Assembly (NCBI RefSeq): GCF_003461245.1
Contig: NZ_QTWS01000004.1
Span: forward strand, 114,209 to 178,208
Length of the DNA stretch: 64,000 nt
Source of the DNA: Blautia sp. AF19-10LB
GTDB lineage: Bacteria; Bacillota; Clostridia; Lachnospirales; Lachnospiraceae
Direction of reading: 5' to 3'
Shown piece by piece: positions 51,543-60,558 of the stretch; the first letter of the stretch is position 1, and each line of letters starts with the position of its first letter. The notes below the pieces were generated by a model, which was not told where the DNA came from, searched no databases, and worked only from the letters and a program-made list of their open reading frames with translations. A program made the position numbers and the translations under genes.

Positions 51543-51716
51543 ATGGCATACGTAATTTCTGACGATTGTGTAAGCTGCGGAACATGTGCAGCAGAATGCC
51601 CAGCAGAGGCTATTTCTGAGGGCGCAGAGCATTTCGAGATTGATGCTGATGCATGTCTTGACTGCGGAACATGTGCAGATGCCTGTCCAACCGAAGCTAT
51701 TCACCCAGCTGAATAA
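51543..51716 (+). CDS. 2[4Fe-4S] ferredoxin
   Basis: The 57-residue clostridial-type ferredoxin has two cluster motifs, CVSCGTCAAECP and CLDCGTCADACP. It carries low-potential electrons in fermentation (for example with pyruvate:ferredoxin oxidoreductase or hydrogenase). The start at 51543 has AAGGAGGATATCATT. It is a single gene followed by a strong terminator. Confidence 0.96.
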   Translation: MAYVISDDCVSCGTCAAECPAEAISEGAEHFEIDADACLDCGTCADACPTEAIHPAE

Positions 51717-51738
51717 GCTTCATACAGACAGAATTGAG

Positions 51739-51774
51739 AGAAGCTGTAGCAATTATGCTACAGCTTCTTTTTTT
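51739..51774. terminator. terminator of ferredoxin gene
   Basis: A perfect 13-base stem AGAAGCTGTAGCA/TGCTACAGCTTCT (51739-51751 and 51756-51768) with an ATTA loop is followed by a T-run. It overlaps the 3' end of the convergent MerR-type gene. Confidence 0.85.
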
Positions 51775-52285
51775 GTCTTTTTTCAACAGTTGCCGCGGCT
51801 TCTTTCCTTGCCATCTGCTGTCTGCGGATTGCAAGATCCAGAGAGCGGCATCTCTCTTCATCTTCGCTTTCATTCTGAAGCTTCAGTTCCTGCGCGATCA
51901 GACGCTCGAGGATCGTCTGGAATTCCAGGATCTTCTCATCATTGTCCTTATGTGGATCTTCTATGATCTCTTCTGTCACAACTTCTTCTTTGTCCGGCGG
52001 TATTTCCACCATCTCTCCTTCCAGGAGTTTCGTTCGGCTTTCTGTGGAGCCTGGTGCTGTCCGGGCAAGTTTCGGGATCAGCTCGCGGATTGCGCGGAGC
52101 TGGAGTCCACGCTTCTTCAGTTCTTTTATATTCATAAAAAGCTGAATATCATATCCGGTGTAATAGCGATGACCAAGTTCGTTCCGGTGAATCCGCAGTT
52201 CCAGTTCTTCTTCCCAGTACCGCAGGACATACGACTTCACTCCGGTCATCTCCACTGCCTGTCTGACGGTATACCTCGTTTCCAT
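51758..52285 (-). CDS. MerR-family DNA-binding protein
   Basis: The 175-residue protein has an N-terminal MerR-type winged helix (RYTVRQAVEMTGVKSYVLRYW, then LGHRYYTGYDIQLFMNIKEL), a Glu-rich middle and a coiled-coil C-terminus rich in Glu, Gln and Arg ending KRQKKKL. No effector-binding Cys cluster or ligand pocket is evident, as in RacA-like members. The start at 52285 has AGGGAGGTGCACCGCC. Its 3' end overlaps the ferredoxin terminator. Targets unknown. Confidence 0.8.
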   Translation of the reverse strand: METRYTVRQAVEMTGVKSYVLRYWEEELELRIHRNELGHRYYTGYDIQLFMNIKELKKRGLQLRAIRELIPKLARTAPGSTESRTKLLEGEMVEIPPDKEEVVTEEIIEDPHKDNDEKILEFQTILERLIAQELKLQNESEDEERCRSLDLAIRRQQMARKEAAATVEKRQKKKL

Positions 52286-52391
52286 GGCGGTGCACCTCCC
52301 TATGAAATTCATCACCTATCATTATAAGCAGGAATCCCGGTAAATTCAACGAAAACCGTTTGACAGAACTTCACAGGATTTCCTGATAAAT

Positions 52392-52447
52392 CACAAAAAA
52401 ACAGACATAGAGATAAAATATTGCTACTTTCATCTCTATGTCTGTTT
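52392..52447 (-). terminator. terminator of dnaB
   Basis: A 16-base perfect stem AAACAGACATAGAGAT/ATCTCTATGTCTGTTT with a 17-base loop is followed on the minus strand by further T residues. It starts 5 bp past the dnaB stop and closes the rpsF-dnaB cluster. Confidence 0.85.
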
Positions 52448-52451
52448 AATT

Positions 52452-53780
52452 TTACTTCTTCATATTTACAAACTGCGTATATCTTGGCAGCCATACCAGT
52501 TCGATGGTTCCGATCGGGCCGTTTCGCTGTTTGGCGATGATGACTTCGGCAATGTCTTTCTTCTCTGTGTCCTTGTGATAGTAATCATCTCGGTACAGGA
52601 ACATTACCACATCGGCATCCTGCTCGATCGCTCCAGATTCTCGAAGGTCTGAGAGCATCGGTCTGTGGTCCGGGCGCTGCTCTACTGCACGGCTTAACTG
52701 TGACAGTGCAATGACCGGAACATCCAGCTCTCGTGCCAGAGCCTTGAGCGAACGAGAAATATCAGAGATCTCCTGCTGTCTGGAATCACTCTTGCCACTT
52801 CCACTCATCAACTGAAGGTAGTCGATCATGATGATTCCAAGATTATGCTCGAGCTTATATTTCCTGCATTTGGAACGCATCTCCGCAATACTGATCCCCG
52901 GTGTATCGTCAATGATCAGGTTGGAACGCCCAATGATATCTGCTCCCTCTACCAGCTTCGTCCAGTCCTCATCCTTGAGGTTACCTGTACGCATATTCTG
53001 GGAATCCACATGGGATTCCATCGCCAGCAGACGGTTCACGAGCTGTTCCTTGGACATTTCCAGACTGAAGATCGCAACGGTGACATCCTTGCGGAACGCC
53101 ATATACTGTGCGATATTCAGAACGAACGCCGTCTTTCCCATGGAAGGACGGGCCGCGATCAGCACCAGGTCTGACGGATGCATACCGGAGGTCTTGTAAT
53201 CCAGATCGATAAAACCTGTCGGGATTCCTGTAACGCTGCCCTTGAGTTTGGATGCTTTCTCGATATTATTGATCGCATTCAGGACAACCTGCTGGATCGG
53301 GACGTAATCTCCGCCCACCGTTCTCTGGAGGATATTGAATAATTTCTTCTCTGCTTCCTCCATGATCGTCTCTGTGCTGTCCTTCTCAAGATAGCAGGCA
53401 TTCTCCACTTCCTCCGTCGCACGAATCAGTTTACGGAGTTGTGCCTTGTCACTTACGATATTGGCGTAATATTTGACATTCGCGGAAGTCGGAACTGCTT
53501 CGAGAAGTTCCCTCACATACTCCATACTGCTGATATCCGGTGGAACATCCTTCTCCTTCAGACGATTCTGAAGTGTGATCGTATCAACCGGCTTGCCCTC
53601 ATTACAGAGCTCCACCATCGCATCAAAGATGATACCATACTGGTTCTGATAAAAATCGTCGCTGGTAAGGATTTCTGATGCCACGAGGATCGCATCACGG
53701 TCAAGAAGCATGGAACCGATCACCGACTGCTCTGCCTCGATACTGTGAGGCAGGATACGCTTTATCAGTGCTTCTTCCAT
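52452..53780 (-). CDS. dnaB: replicative DNA helicase DnaB
   Basis: The 442-residue protein has the N-terminal DnaB scaffold domain (LPHSIEAEQSVIGSMLLD) and RecA-like domain with Walker A ARPSMGKTAF, Walker B (IGIIMIDYLQLM) and the DnaB-type ALSQLSRAVEQRPDHRPML segment in order. It unwinds DNA at the replication fork with primase. It is the last gene of the rpsF-ssb-rpsR-gdpP-rplI-dnaB cluster, 17 bp after rplI. Confidence 0.96.
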   Translation of the reverse strand: MEEALIKRILPHSIEAEQSVIGSMLLDRDAILVASEILTSDDFYQNQYGIIFDAMVELCNEGKPVDTITLQNRLKEKDVPPDISSMEYVRELLEAVPTSANVKYYANIVSDKAQLRKLIRATEEVENACYLEKDSTETIMEEAEKKLFNILQRTVGGDYVPIQQVVLNAINNIEKASKLKGSVTGIPTGFIDLDYKTSGMHPSDLVLIAARPSMGKTAFVLNIAQYMAFRKDVTVAIFSLEMSKEQLVNRLLAMESHVDSQNMRTGNLKDEDWTKLVEGADIIGRSNLIIDDTPGISIAEMRSKCRKYKLEHNLGIIMIDYLQLMSGSGKSDSRQQEISDISRSLKALARELDVPVIALSQLSRAVEQRPDHRPMLSDLRESGAIEQDADVVMFLYRDDYYHKDTEKKDIAEVIIAKQRNGPIGTIELVWLPRYTQFVNMKK

Positions 53781-53797
53781 TTAGTTTCTCCCGGCAC

Positions 53798-54244
53798 TTA
53801 CGCCTCTTTGATCCATACTTTCAGGCTTCCTGTTACCTTCGGGTGAAGTTTGACCGGAACCTGTGTAACGCCCAGGTTTCTGATCGGGCTTGGAAGCTGA
53901 AGTTTCTTTTTGTCGATATCCAGACCAAGCTGTGATTTGGCAGCTTCGGAAATTTCCTTGGTAGATACGGAACCGAAGGTTCTTCCGCCCTCTCCTACTT
54001 TCAGTGTGAGGATGATCTCCTTTGTCTCGAGATCTTTGGCAAAAGCCTGTGCTGCTTCCAGGTTTTCCTGTGCTACCTTGGCTGCATTTGCCTTCTGAAG
54101 TTTCAGATCATTCAGGTTCTTCGGAGTTGCTTCCAGACCGAGTTTCTTCGGAATGATCATGTTTCTTGCATATCCGTCACTGACATTAACGATTTCGCCT
54201 TTTTTTCCAAGAGATTTGACATCTTCCAATAAAATTACTTTCAT
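53798..54244 (-). CDS. rplI: 50S ribosomal protein L9
   Basis: The 148-residue protein has the L9 N-terminal RNA-binding domain ([20 protein letters not shown]), the connecting helix and the C-terminal domain. It overlaps gdpP by 4 bp (ATGA), indicating translational coupling. Confidence 0.96.
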   Translation of the reverse strand: MKVILLEDVKSLGKKGEIVNVSDGYARNMIIPKKLGLEATPKNLNDLKLQKANAAKVAQENLEAAQAFAKDLETKEIILTLKVGEGGRTFGSVSTKEISEAAKSQLGLDIDKKKLQLPSPIRNLGVTQVPVKLHPKVTGSLKVWIKEA

Positions 54245-56310
54245 TTCTTGTTTTCTTCCTCCTGATATAACTCATCAATGATTTCTTTTAACATATCTTC
54301 TACTTCGTCGATCGGACGTTTTACCTGGGCTCCGGCGATATTGATGTGACCGCCGCCGCCAAGTTTCTCCATCATAACCTGGACATTGACTTCATCGATC
54401 GCACGGGCACTGACATAAACTTCTTTGTTATATGTTGTAAGTACAAATGAAGCCTTGACTCCGGCAATATTCAAAAGTTCATTGGCCGCCTGTGCACCGA
54501 CAACAGTAGGGCTCTCAAGTCCCTTGCTCGGGCATTTCGCGATGGCAAAGCAGCCACGGTAGATCTCAGCAGTACGCACTGCTTCTGCCCTTGCCTTATA
54601 AGAATCAATGTTGTCACGGAGCATCTTGCGCACTCTGGTCATATCTGCTCCGGAACGACGCAGGAATGCTGCTGCCTCGAAGGTACGCACTCCGGCTCTT
54701 GTGATAAAGTTGTTCGTGTCAATCATGATCCCGGCATAAATACAGTCTGCCTCGATGTTGCGCAGACGCAGATCGTCTGAAAAATACTGCAGGATCTCCG
54801 CTACCATCTCACAGGTGGAGGAAGCATACGGCTCTACATAGGACAGGACTGCATTCTGGATGACCTCATTGCCTCTGCGGTGATGATCCAGAACAACGAT
54901 CGTCCTGGTCATGTAGAGAAGTTCCTCACATTCTGTATAGCTTGGTTTATTGGTATCTACAACGACTACTACCGTATTATCATCTACAAGCTCCATCGCC
55001 TGGTTTCGGTCGATGAACATGGACGGCTCATAGTCCGGGTTGTTCATATATCCTGCCATCAGCGGACGGATGGATGTAGACGGGTCATTCACTACGATAT
55101 GGACCGGTTTGCCAAGTGTCTTACCTGCACGGTAGATACCGATGGCCGCTCCAAGTGCATCGACATCTGTGATCTTGTGTCCCATGACTACAACGCGCTC
55201 CTTGGTGCTCATAAACTCCTTGAGGGCCTGCGCCTTGACACGCGCCTTGACACGGGTGGTCTTCTCCATCTGCTGTGCCTTGCCGCCATAGTAAGTGATC
55301 TTGTCGCCATTCTTGATCACGACCTGATCGCCGCCTCGTCCAAGTGCCATCTCGATCGCGATACGGGAATATTCATAATCCTGAAGATAAGTAGCGGCAT
55401 TCAGTCCGACACCGATACTTAAGGTCACATTCATCTCATTACCGATATTTACGGTCTTGACTTCCTCGAGAATATGGAACTTCTGCTCCTTGAGTGCCTC
55501 AAGAGAACTCTGTCTCATGATCAGGAAATACTTGTCCTTCTCCAGCTTACGTACCAGACCATCATAGTTGGAAAAATATTTAGTGATCTTTCTGTCGATC
55601 AGAGCGATCAGAAGAGAACGTCTTACATCCTCCACACTCTCCAGTGCTTCCTCGTAGTTGTCGAGATATGCCAGTGCAACTACCAGTTTGTTGTCCTCAT
55701 TCGCCTGAATATAATCCTTAAGTTCTGTCTCGTCATAGAGATACATGGCGATCAGGCTGGTGCTGTCCGGGATATCCATCAGAAGTTTCGATGGTGCCAC
55801 GGATTCTCCAAGGAGGACTCTCTGCATGGATACACGATAAATGTGCTCTCCAAACTGTGTACTGATCTCTGTGATTTCTCTGTCAGGTCCTGTCGGAAGC
55901 TTGTCTGCTGTGATGTCTGCAAAAATCGTATTGACATTTTTGCGGTAGAACTGATCCCTGCCGGTGATCTGTGAGAATACCTTGTTGGACCAGATCATCC
56001 TTCCCTGCATATCCATTACTGCATATGGAAGAGCAAACTCCTCCAGAACCCTTTTTTCCAGAAATTCATACTGGCTGGCAAAAGCTATCAGATCATTGAA
56101 CATCAGTGGCCGATGGTAAAAGAGCAGCCCGATCGCTGCACCTACATACAGAATGATTCCCATTGTAACCACTATTCCGGCTTTGATGCTGATCACATAC
56201 ACCAGAACGTTCAAAGCTATCAGCAGAACAGACAAATACAGAGGCCAGCGTGCAAGATGCTTCAGATGACCTTTTAGTTTTAATTTTCCACTCATAACAT
56301 TCTTTACCAT
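54241..56310 (-). CDS. gdpP: cyclic-di-AMP phosphodiesterase GdpP
   Basis: The 689-residue protein has two N-terminal membrane helices ([20 protein letters not shown] and [18 protein letters not shown]), a degenerate PAS domain ([18 protein letters not shown]), a degenerate GGDEF domain, and a DHH/DHHA1 phosphodiesterase with [21 protein letters not shown] and VVLDHHRRG. GdpP hydrolyses c-di-AMP to pApA and so controls K+ and wall homeostasis. The start is ambiguous (ATG 56310 or 56295), neither having a strong ribosome site. Confidence 0.95.
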   Translation of the reverse strand: MVKNVMSGKLKLKGHLKHLARWPLYLSVLLIALNVLVYVISIKAGIVVTMGIILYVGAAIGLLFYHRPLMFNDLIAFASQYEFLEKRVLEEFALPYAVMDMQGRMIWSNKVFSQITGRDQFYRKNVNTIFADITADKLPTGPDREITEISTQFGEHIYRVSMQRVLLGESVAPSKLLMDIPDSTSLIAMYLYDETELKDYIQANEDNKLVVALAYLDNYEEALESVEDVRRSLLIALIDRKITKYFSNYDGLVRKLEKDKYFLIMRQSSLEALKEQKFHILEEVKTVNIGNEMNVTLSIGVGLNAATYLQDYEYSRIAIEMALGRGGDQVVIKNGDKITYYGGKAQQMEKTTRVKARVKAQALKEFMSTKERVVVMGHKITDVDALGAAIGIYRAGKTLGKPVHIVVNDPSTSIRPLMAGYMNNPDYEPSMFIDRNQAMELVDDNTVVVVVDTNKPSYTECEELLYMTRTIVVLDHHRRGNEVIQNAVLSYVEPYASSTCEMVAEILQYFSDDLRLRNIEADCIYAGIMIDTNNFITRAGVRTFEAAAFLRRSGADMTRVRKMLRDNIDSYKARAEAVRTAEIYRGCFAIAKCPSKGLESPTVVGAQAANELLNIAGVKASFVLTTYNKEVYVSARAIDEVNVQVMMEKLGGGGHINIAGAQVKRPIDEVEDMLKEIIDELYQEEENKK

Positions 56311-56414
56311 TCTTTTTATAATTTTTTCAAGATGCTATCTGCTATTATAGCAGATTTCTATACATTTTACCATATGAATGTCAATAATCGTGTTTTATAA
56401 GCGTTTTATTGAAT

Positions 56415-56477
56415 AAAAAAAGCTGCCATTCGTCTGCGGTCCACATGCAAATGCTTGTCCGACAGATTCATGGCAGC
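56415..56477 (-). terminator. terminator after rpsR
   Basis: On the minus strand GCTGCCAT (56477-56470) and ATGGCAGC (56429-56422) close a stem, followed by seven T residues (56421-56415). It lies 19 bp past the rpsR stop and divides ribosomal from downstream genes. Confidence 0.8.
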
Positions 56478-56495
56478 CTGATGTTCAACTAAAAA

Positions 56496-56759
56496 TTAGT
56501 CCTGAACGTATGGCATCATGGAAAGATGACGTGCTCTCTTAACAGCAACAGTCAGAGCTCTCTGATGTTTTGCACAGTTTCCTGTGATTCTTCTCGGAAG
56601 GATCTTACCTCTCTCAGAAACATATTTTCTGAGTTTTGCTACATCCTTGTAATCGATCTCATTGTTTTCTTTACCGCAGAATACACAAACTTTTTTTCTT
56701 CTGCGTCCGCCTCTTCTTTTCATAGGAGAGTCCGGTCTTTCGCCTCTATTGTAAGCCAT
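56496..56759 (-). CDS. rpsR: 30S ribosomal protein S18 (zinc-ribbon, Cys-containing type)
   Basis: The 87-residue protein has [18 protein letters not shown] and the following block [31 protein letters not shown] in family order. It binds S6 in the 30S platform. The Cys residues (CVFC, NCAKHQR) place it in the zinc-binding C+ form. AAGGAGG precedes ATG 56759. Part of rpsF-ssb-rpsR. Confidence 0.95.
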   Translation of the reverse strand: MAYNRGERPDSPMKRRGGRRRKKVCVFCGKENNEIDYKDVAKLRKYVSERGKILPRRITGNCAKHQRALTVAVKRARHLSMMPYVQD

Positions 56760-56791
56760 GATGGTTTCCTCCTTATATAATTTCTTTCAGT

Positions 56792-57250
56792 TTAATTAAA
56801 TGGAAGTTCTTCGTCGATTCCGTCCGGAATGTTCATAAATCCGTCAGCAGATGCTGAAACAGGATTCGGCATGGATGGTGCAGACGGTGCACTCTGCTGA
56901 GGATGTGATGCTGCATAGCTGTCACTGGATGCTTTGCTCTCGGCAAATTCCTGCTCCTCAACAACAACTTCTGTTGTGTAAACCTTCTGTCCTTCTCTGT
57001 TGGTGTAGCTTCCGGTCTGGATACGACCGCTCACTACGATCCTGATGCCCTGATGGAAGTACTTCTCTGCGAATTCCGCGCCACGTCCGAATACTACACA
57101 GCTAATAAAATCAGCGGTCGCCTCGCCGTCACGACGAAATCTTCTGTCTACTGCCAATGTGTATCTTGCAATTGCCAGTGCGTTTTCTCCTGCGGAATAT
57201 CTCACCTCAGGATCTCTTGTTAAGCGTCCCATTAAAATTACTTTGTTCAT
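56792..57250 (-). CDS. ssb: single-stranded DNA-binding protein
   Basis: The 152-residue protein has an OB-fold (MNKVILMGRLTRDPEVRY through TEVVVEEQEF) and an acidic C-terminal tip GIDEELPFN that recruits partner proteins. It lies between rpsF and rpsR in the usual Firmicutes order. The start has GAAAGAGGTATTACA. Confidence 0.96.
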   Translation of the reverse strand: MNKVILMGRLTRDPEVRYSAGENALAIARYTLAVDRRFRRDGEATADFISCVVFGRGAEFAEKYFHQGIRIVVSGRIQTGSYTNREGQKVYTTEVVVEEQEFAESKASSDSYAASHPQQSAPSAPSMPNPVSASADGFMNIPDGIDEELPFN

Positions 57251-57323
57251 TGTAATACCTCTTTCTTCTTAGTGAGTGAACGGGTTTCTTAATGGTGCTT
57301 TCTAAAATCCATCTGTAAAAAGA

Positions 57324-57611
57324 TTATGCGTCTTTACGAACGACTAAGTATCTTAATACGTTGTCCATGATGCGTACATGTCTTTCTACTTCTGCCGGAC
57401 ACTGTGCGTCTGCTTCAAACTGAATGAAATAGTAGAAGCCTTCATGCATTTTCTGAATTTCGTAAGCTAATTTCTTCTTACCCCATTCTTCTACTTCTGT
57501 GACGTTTCCGTTGTAACGAGCGATGTAAGCTTTTGCTTTCTCTACTACTGCATCGCGAACTTCGTCTTCAACTTTAGCGCTCACAACTAATGCTAATTCG
57601 TACTTGTTCAT
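57324..57611 (-). CDS. rpsF: 30S ribosomal protein S6
   Basis: The 95-residue S6 (MNKYELALVVSAKVEDEV) is the first gene of the cluster. AGGAGGTAAGAAAGC precedes ATG 57611. A small hairpin CTCTG/CAGAG (57643-57659) lies in its leader, but the CCG-containing S6:S18 autoregulatory motif was not found. Confidence 0.95.
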   Translation of the reverse strand: MNKYELALVVSAKVEDEVRDAVVEKAKAYIARYNGNVTEVEEWGKKKLAYEIQKMHEGFYYFIQFEADAQCPAEVERHVRIMDNVLRYLVVRKDA

Positions 57612-57693
57612 GCTTTCTTACCTCCTTATGGTCTTTAAGGCCCTCTGCCTGTTACAGAGAGCAAGGATATGAAAATATATCACACAGCTAAGT

Positions 57694-57722
57694 ATTCTAA
57701 CATAGGAATTTGTGCTTGTAAA
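57694..57722 (-). promoter_or_regulatory. sigma-A promoter of rpsF-ssb-rpsR
   Basis: TTTACA (57722-57717), 17 bp, TAGAAT (57699-57694), minus strand, 83 bp upstream of the rpsF start. Confidence 0.8.
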
Positions 57723-57823
57723 GTATTTTTTTGTCGAAACACAAACTTTTTTTGAAAATTTTTTTATTTCCAATAAATACCAACTAACTCGGTTTTATTT
57801 TTGTCGTTATTTTGCATAAAGCA

Positions 57824-57852
57824 TTGTATTATTTGTCGAAATAGACTATACT
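57824..57852 (+). promoter_or_regulatory. sigma-A promoter of the cyuA operon
   Basis: TTGTAT (57824-57829), 17 bp, TATACT (57847-57852). Three copies of TTTGTCG lie around it (near 57730, 57800 and 57833), two of them as TTTGTCGAAA, possible regulator half-sites. Confidence 0.6.
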
Positions 57853-57897
57853 ATCTGCACAAACGCATTCGCGTGATCAATGGAAAGGAGAAAAACT

Positions 57898-59187
57898 ATG
57901 GACTCTGCATTATATGCAAACTATCTGAACATCCTGAAACAGGAGCTTGTTCCTGCCCTTGGATGTACAGAACCGATCGCCATTGCCTATGCAGCGGCAA
58001 AAGCCCGGCAGGTCCTCGGAGAGTTCCCGGAGCATGTGGAAATGCACCTGAGTGGCAACATCATCAAGAATGTCAAGGGGGTCACTGTTCCCAATTCCGG
58101 CGGACTCAAAGGAATCGATGTAGCGGCAGTTCTTGGTATCGTCGGCGGTAATGCTGACCGTGCCCTTGAGGTACTCAGTGAAGTCACCCCTGAAGATATT
58201 GCCAGGACCCGCAAGCTCATCGCACAGAAAGTCTGTTCCTGTACCCTGGTCGAAGATGTTGATAATCTTTTTATCACAGCCATCGTTACCAGTGGTGAGC
58301 ACACCGCTTCTGTCACGATCGAGCATCAGCACACCAACATCACAAGGATTGAGAAGGACGGCGAGGTGATCCTTGACAATCCTTATCAGTCTGCTGTCAC
58401 AGCAACCGTTGACAAATCTCTTCTTACAGTGAAGGATATCCTGGATTTTGCCGATCAGGTCAGAATGGAGGATATCCAGCCGACCATCGACCGTCAGATC
58501 AAAATGAATTCTGCGATCGCACAGGAGGGGCTTGACAACAACTATGGTGCACAGATCGGCAAGACACTGATGCATGTATGGGGCAAAGGTGTCACCACGA
58601 GAGCCTGTGCCAGAGCTGCTGCCGGAAGCGATGCACGTATGGGCGGCTGTTCCATGCCGGTTGTCATCAACTCCGGAAGTGGAAACCAGGGAATGACGGT
58701 TTCACTTCCTGTCATCGTCTTTGCCGACGAATGGGAAGTTTCGCACGAGAAACTCTGCCGTTCTCTCGTTGTCAGCAACCTGATCGCCATCCACCAGAAA
58801 TATTATATAGGAAGTCTTTCCGCTTACTGCGGTGCAGTCAGTGCTGCCTGCGGTGCCGGTGCAGGGATCACCTATATGTACGGCGGAACTTATCAGCAGG
58901 TTTCTCTGACGATCATCAACACGCTTGGAAATGTAGGCGGTATCGTCTGTGACGGTGCCAAACCATCCTGCGCTGCCAAGATCGCATCTTCCGTCGATGC
59001 GGCTCTGATGGCATTCCAGCTCAGCATCCAGAACAAGAGCTTTCTGCCAGGCGAGGGTATCATCAAGGATGATATTGAGGAAACGATCAAGAGCATGGGC
59101 TATATCGGACGTGTGGGAATGCGCGCTACCGATACGGAAATTCTCAATGTCATGATTGACCAGGCAGATATCGATCAGGACTGCTGA
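57898..59187 (+). CDS. cyuA: L-cysteine desulfidase/L-serine dehydratase-type protein (CyuA/UPF0597 family)
   Basis: The 429-residue protein matches UPF0597/YhaM (CyuA), an iron-sulfur enzyme related to the L-serine dehydratase alpha subunit that degrades cysteine to pyruvate, H2S and ammonia. Visible blocks are ALGCTEPIAIAYAAAKA, CSMPVVINSGSGNQGM, and three Cys in the C-terminal half (YCGAVSAACGAGAGI, SCAAK) that would hold the cluster. The start at 57898 has AAAGGAGAAAAACT. The transporter 38 bp downstream suggests import and breakdown of cysteine or a related substrate. Confidence 0.85.
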   Translation: MDSALYANYLNILKQELVPALGCTEPIAIAYAAAKARQVLGEFPEHVEMHLSGNIIKNVKGVTVPNSGGLKGIDVAAVLGIVGGNADRALEVLSEVTPEDIARTRKLIAQKVCSCTLVEDVDNLFITAIVTSGEHTASVTIEHQHTNITRIEKDGEVILDNPYQSAVTATVDKSLLTVKDILDFADQVRMEDIQPTIDRQIKMNSAIAQEGLDNNYGAQIGKTLMHVWGKGVTTRACARAAAGSDARMGGCSMPVVINSGSGNQGMTVSLPVIVFADEWEVSHEKLCRSLVVSNLIAIHQKYYIGSLSAYCGAVSAACGAGAGITYMYGGTYQQVSLTIINTLGNVGGIVCDGAKPSCAAKIASSVDAALMAFQLSIQNKSFLPGEGIIKDDIEETIKSMGYIGRVGMRATDTEILNVMIDQADIDQDC

Positions 59188-59222
59188 AATTTATTCAAAC
59201 TTTTACAGGGGGGATCAAATCC

Positions 59223-60446
59223 ATGAAAAAAAACAGTTTTTTTACCAGCCTGCCTTTTAAACTTCTGGTAGGCGTTGTACTCGGCATTATCGCAGGACTT
59301 ATCCTTAGCAGTACAGATTCTTCTTCTGTCACTATGGCAATCCTGAATATTGTCGTTACTCTGAAATATGTCCTTGGGCAGCTTATCAACTTCTGTGTAC
59401 CGCTGATCATCATCGGCTTTATCGCACCTTCCATCACCAAACTCGGAAACAGTGCTTCCCGCATGCTTGGTGTTGCTCTGGTGATCGCTTACGTTTCTTC
59501 CATCGGCGCAGCCCTGTTTTCTGTTGCAGCCGGCTATACGCTGATCCCGCATCTTTCTATCGTGACAAACGTAGAAGGACTGAAAGAGCTTCCGGAAGTC
59601 GTATTTGAACTTTCTATCCCGCAGATCATGTCCGTTATGAGTGCACTTGTATTCTCCATCATGGTTGGTCTTGCCGCTACCTGGAACAAAGCAAAACTCA
59701 TCACAGGACTCCTTGATGAATTCCAGAAGATCGTCCTTTCCATCGTATCAAAGATCATCATTCCGATCCTTCCATTCTTCATCGGACTGACTTTCTGCGG
59801 ACTGGCATATGAAGGTTCTATCACCAAACAGCTTCCTGTATTCCTCAAAGTCATCATCATCGTGCTGATCGGCCACTTTATCTGGATGACACTTCTGTAT
59901 GTCCTCGCAGGTGCATACTCTCACGAAAATCCATGGGAAGTTGTACGCCACTACGGTCCTGCATACCTTACTGCAGTCGGAACCATGTCCTCTGCTGCCA
60001 CTCTCGCCGTTGCATTACAGTGTGCAGGCAAGGCAAAGCCGCTTCGTAAAGATATGGTGCAGTTCGGTGTTCCGCTTTTTGCCAACATCCATCTGTGCGG
60101 TTCCGTTCTGACAGAAGTTTTCTTCTGTATGACGATCTCCAAGATGCTCTACGGTTCCATCCCGTCTCCGGGAACCATGGTCCTGTTCTGCCTGCTTCTT
60201 GGAATCTTCGCTCTGGGCGCTCCTGGTGTTCCTGGCGGTACTGTTATGGCATCACTTGGTATCATCACCGGTGTCCTTGGCTTCAATGAAACAGGAACAG
60301 CTCTGATGCTTACTATCTTTGCTCTTCAGGACAGCTTTGGTACAGCCTGCAACGTAACAGGCGACGGTGCCCTGACCCTGATCCTTACAGGATATGCAAA
60401 GAAACACAATATCAAAGAACAGCATATTGATACTGTAGATCTTTAA
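59223..60446 (+). CDS. dicarboxylate/amino acid:cation symporter (DAACS family)
   Basis: The 407-residue protein has the glutamate-transporter fold: about eight helices, the hairpin region TVGTMSSAATLAVALQCAGK and a C-terminal hairpin containing GTACNVTGDGALTLIL. These are in the right order for SstT/GltP-like carriers. In E. coli the CyuA partner is a different permease, but the pairing here (38-bp gap from cyuA) points to serine, cysteine or a dicarboxylate as substrate. Confidence 0.88.
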   Translation: MKKNSFFTSLPFKLLVGVVLGIIAGLILSSTDSSSVTMAILNIVVTLKYVLGQLINFCVPLIIIGFIAPSITKLGNSASRMLGVALVIAYVSSIGAALFSVAAGYTLIPHLSIVTNVEGLKELPEVVFELSIPQIMSVMSALVFSIMVGLAATWNKAKLITGLLDEFQKIVLSIVSKIIIPILPFFIGLTFCGLAYEGSITKQLPVFLKVIIIVLIGHFIWMTLLYVLAGAYSHENPWEVVRHYGPAYLTAVGTMSSAATLAVALQCAGKAKPLRKDMVQFGVPLFANIHLCGSVLTEVFFCMTISKMLYGSIPSPGTMVLFCLLLGIFALGAPGVPGGTVMASLGIITGVLGFNETGTALMLTIFALQDSFGTACNVTGDGALTLILTGYAKKHNIKEQHIDTVDL

Positions 60447-60473
60447 TTAAGTAGTATTTCTAATAATTATTCC

Positions 60474-60516
60474 GAAACCGGAGGGTTCTGTCGACTTGAC
60501 AAAGCTCTCCGGTTTC
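60474..60516 (+). terminator. terminator of the cyuA operon
   Basis: Perfect arms GAAACCGGAG (60474-60483) and CTCCGGTTTC (60507-60516) are followed by TTCTATACTG. The pyrC -35 lies inside the loop. Confidence 0.65.
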
Positions 60517-60525
60517 TTCTATACT
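60496..60525 (+). promoter_or_regulatory. pyrC: sigma-A promoter of pyrC, embedded in the upstream terminator
   Basis: TTGACA (60496-60501), an 18-bp spacer that contains the terminator's right arm, and TATACT (60520-60525), 34 bp before the pyrC start. Confidence 0.75.
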
Positions 60526-60558
60526 GATTTTAATATTTTCCGTCAGGAGGGCAAAATT

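Noticed and set aside
57612..57700. S6:S18 autoregulatory leader
   Set aside because: A small hairpin exists, but the CCG bulge motif of that leader is not seen.
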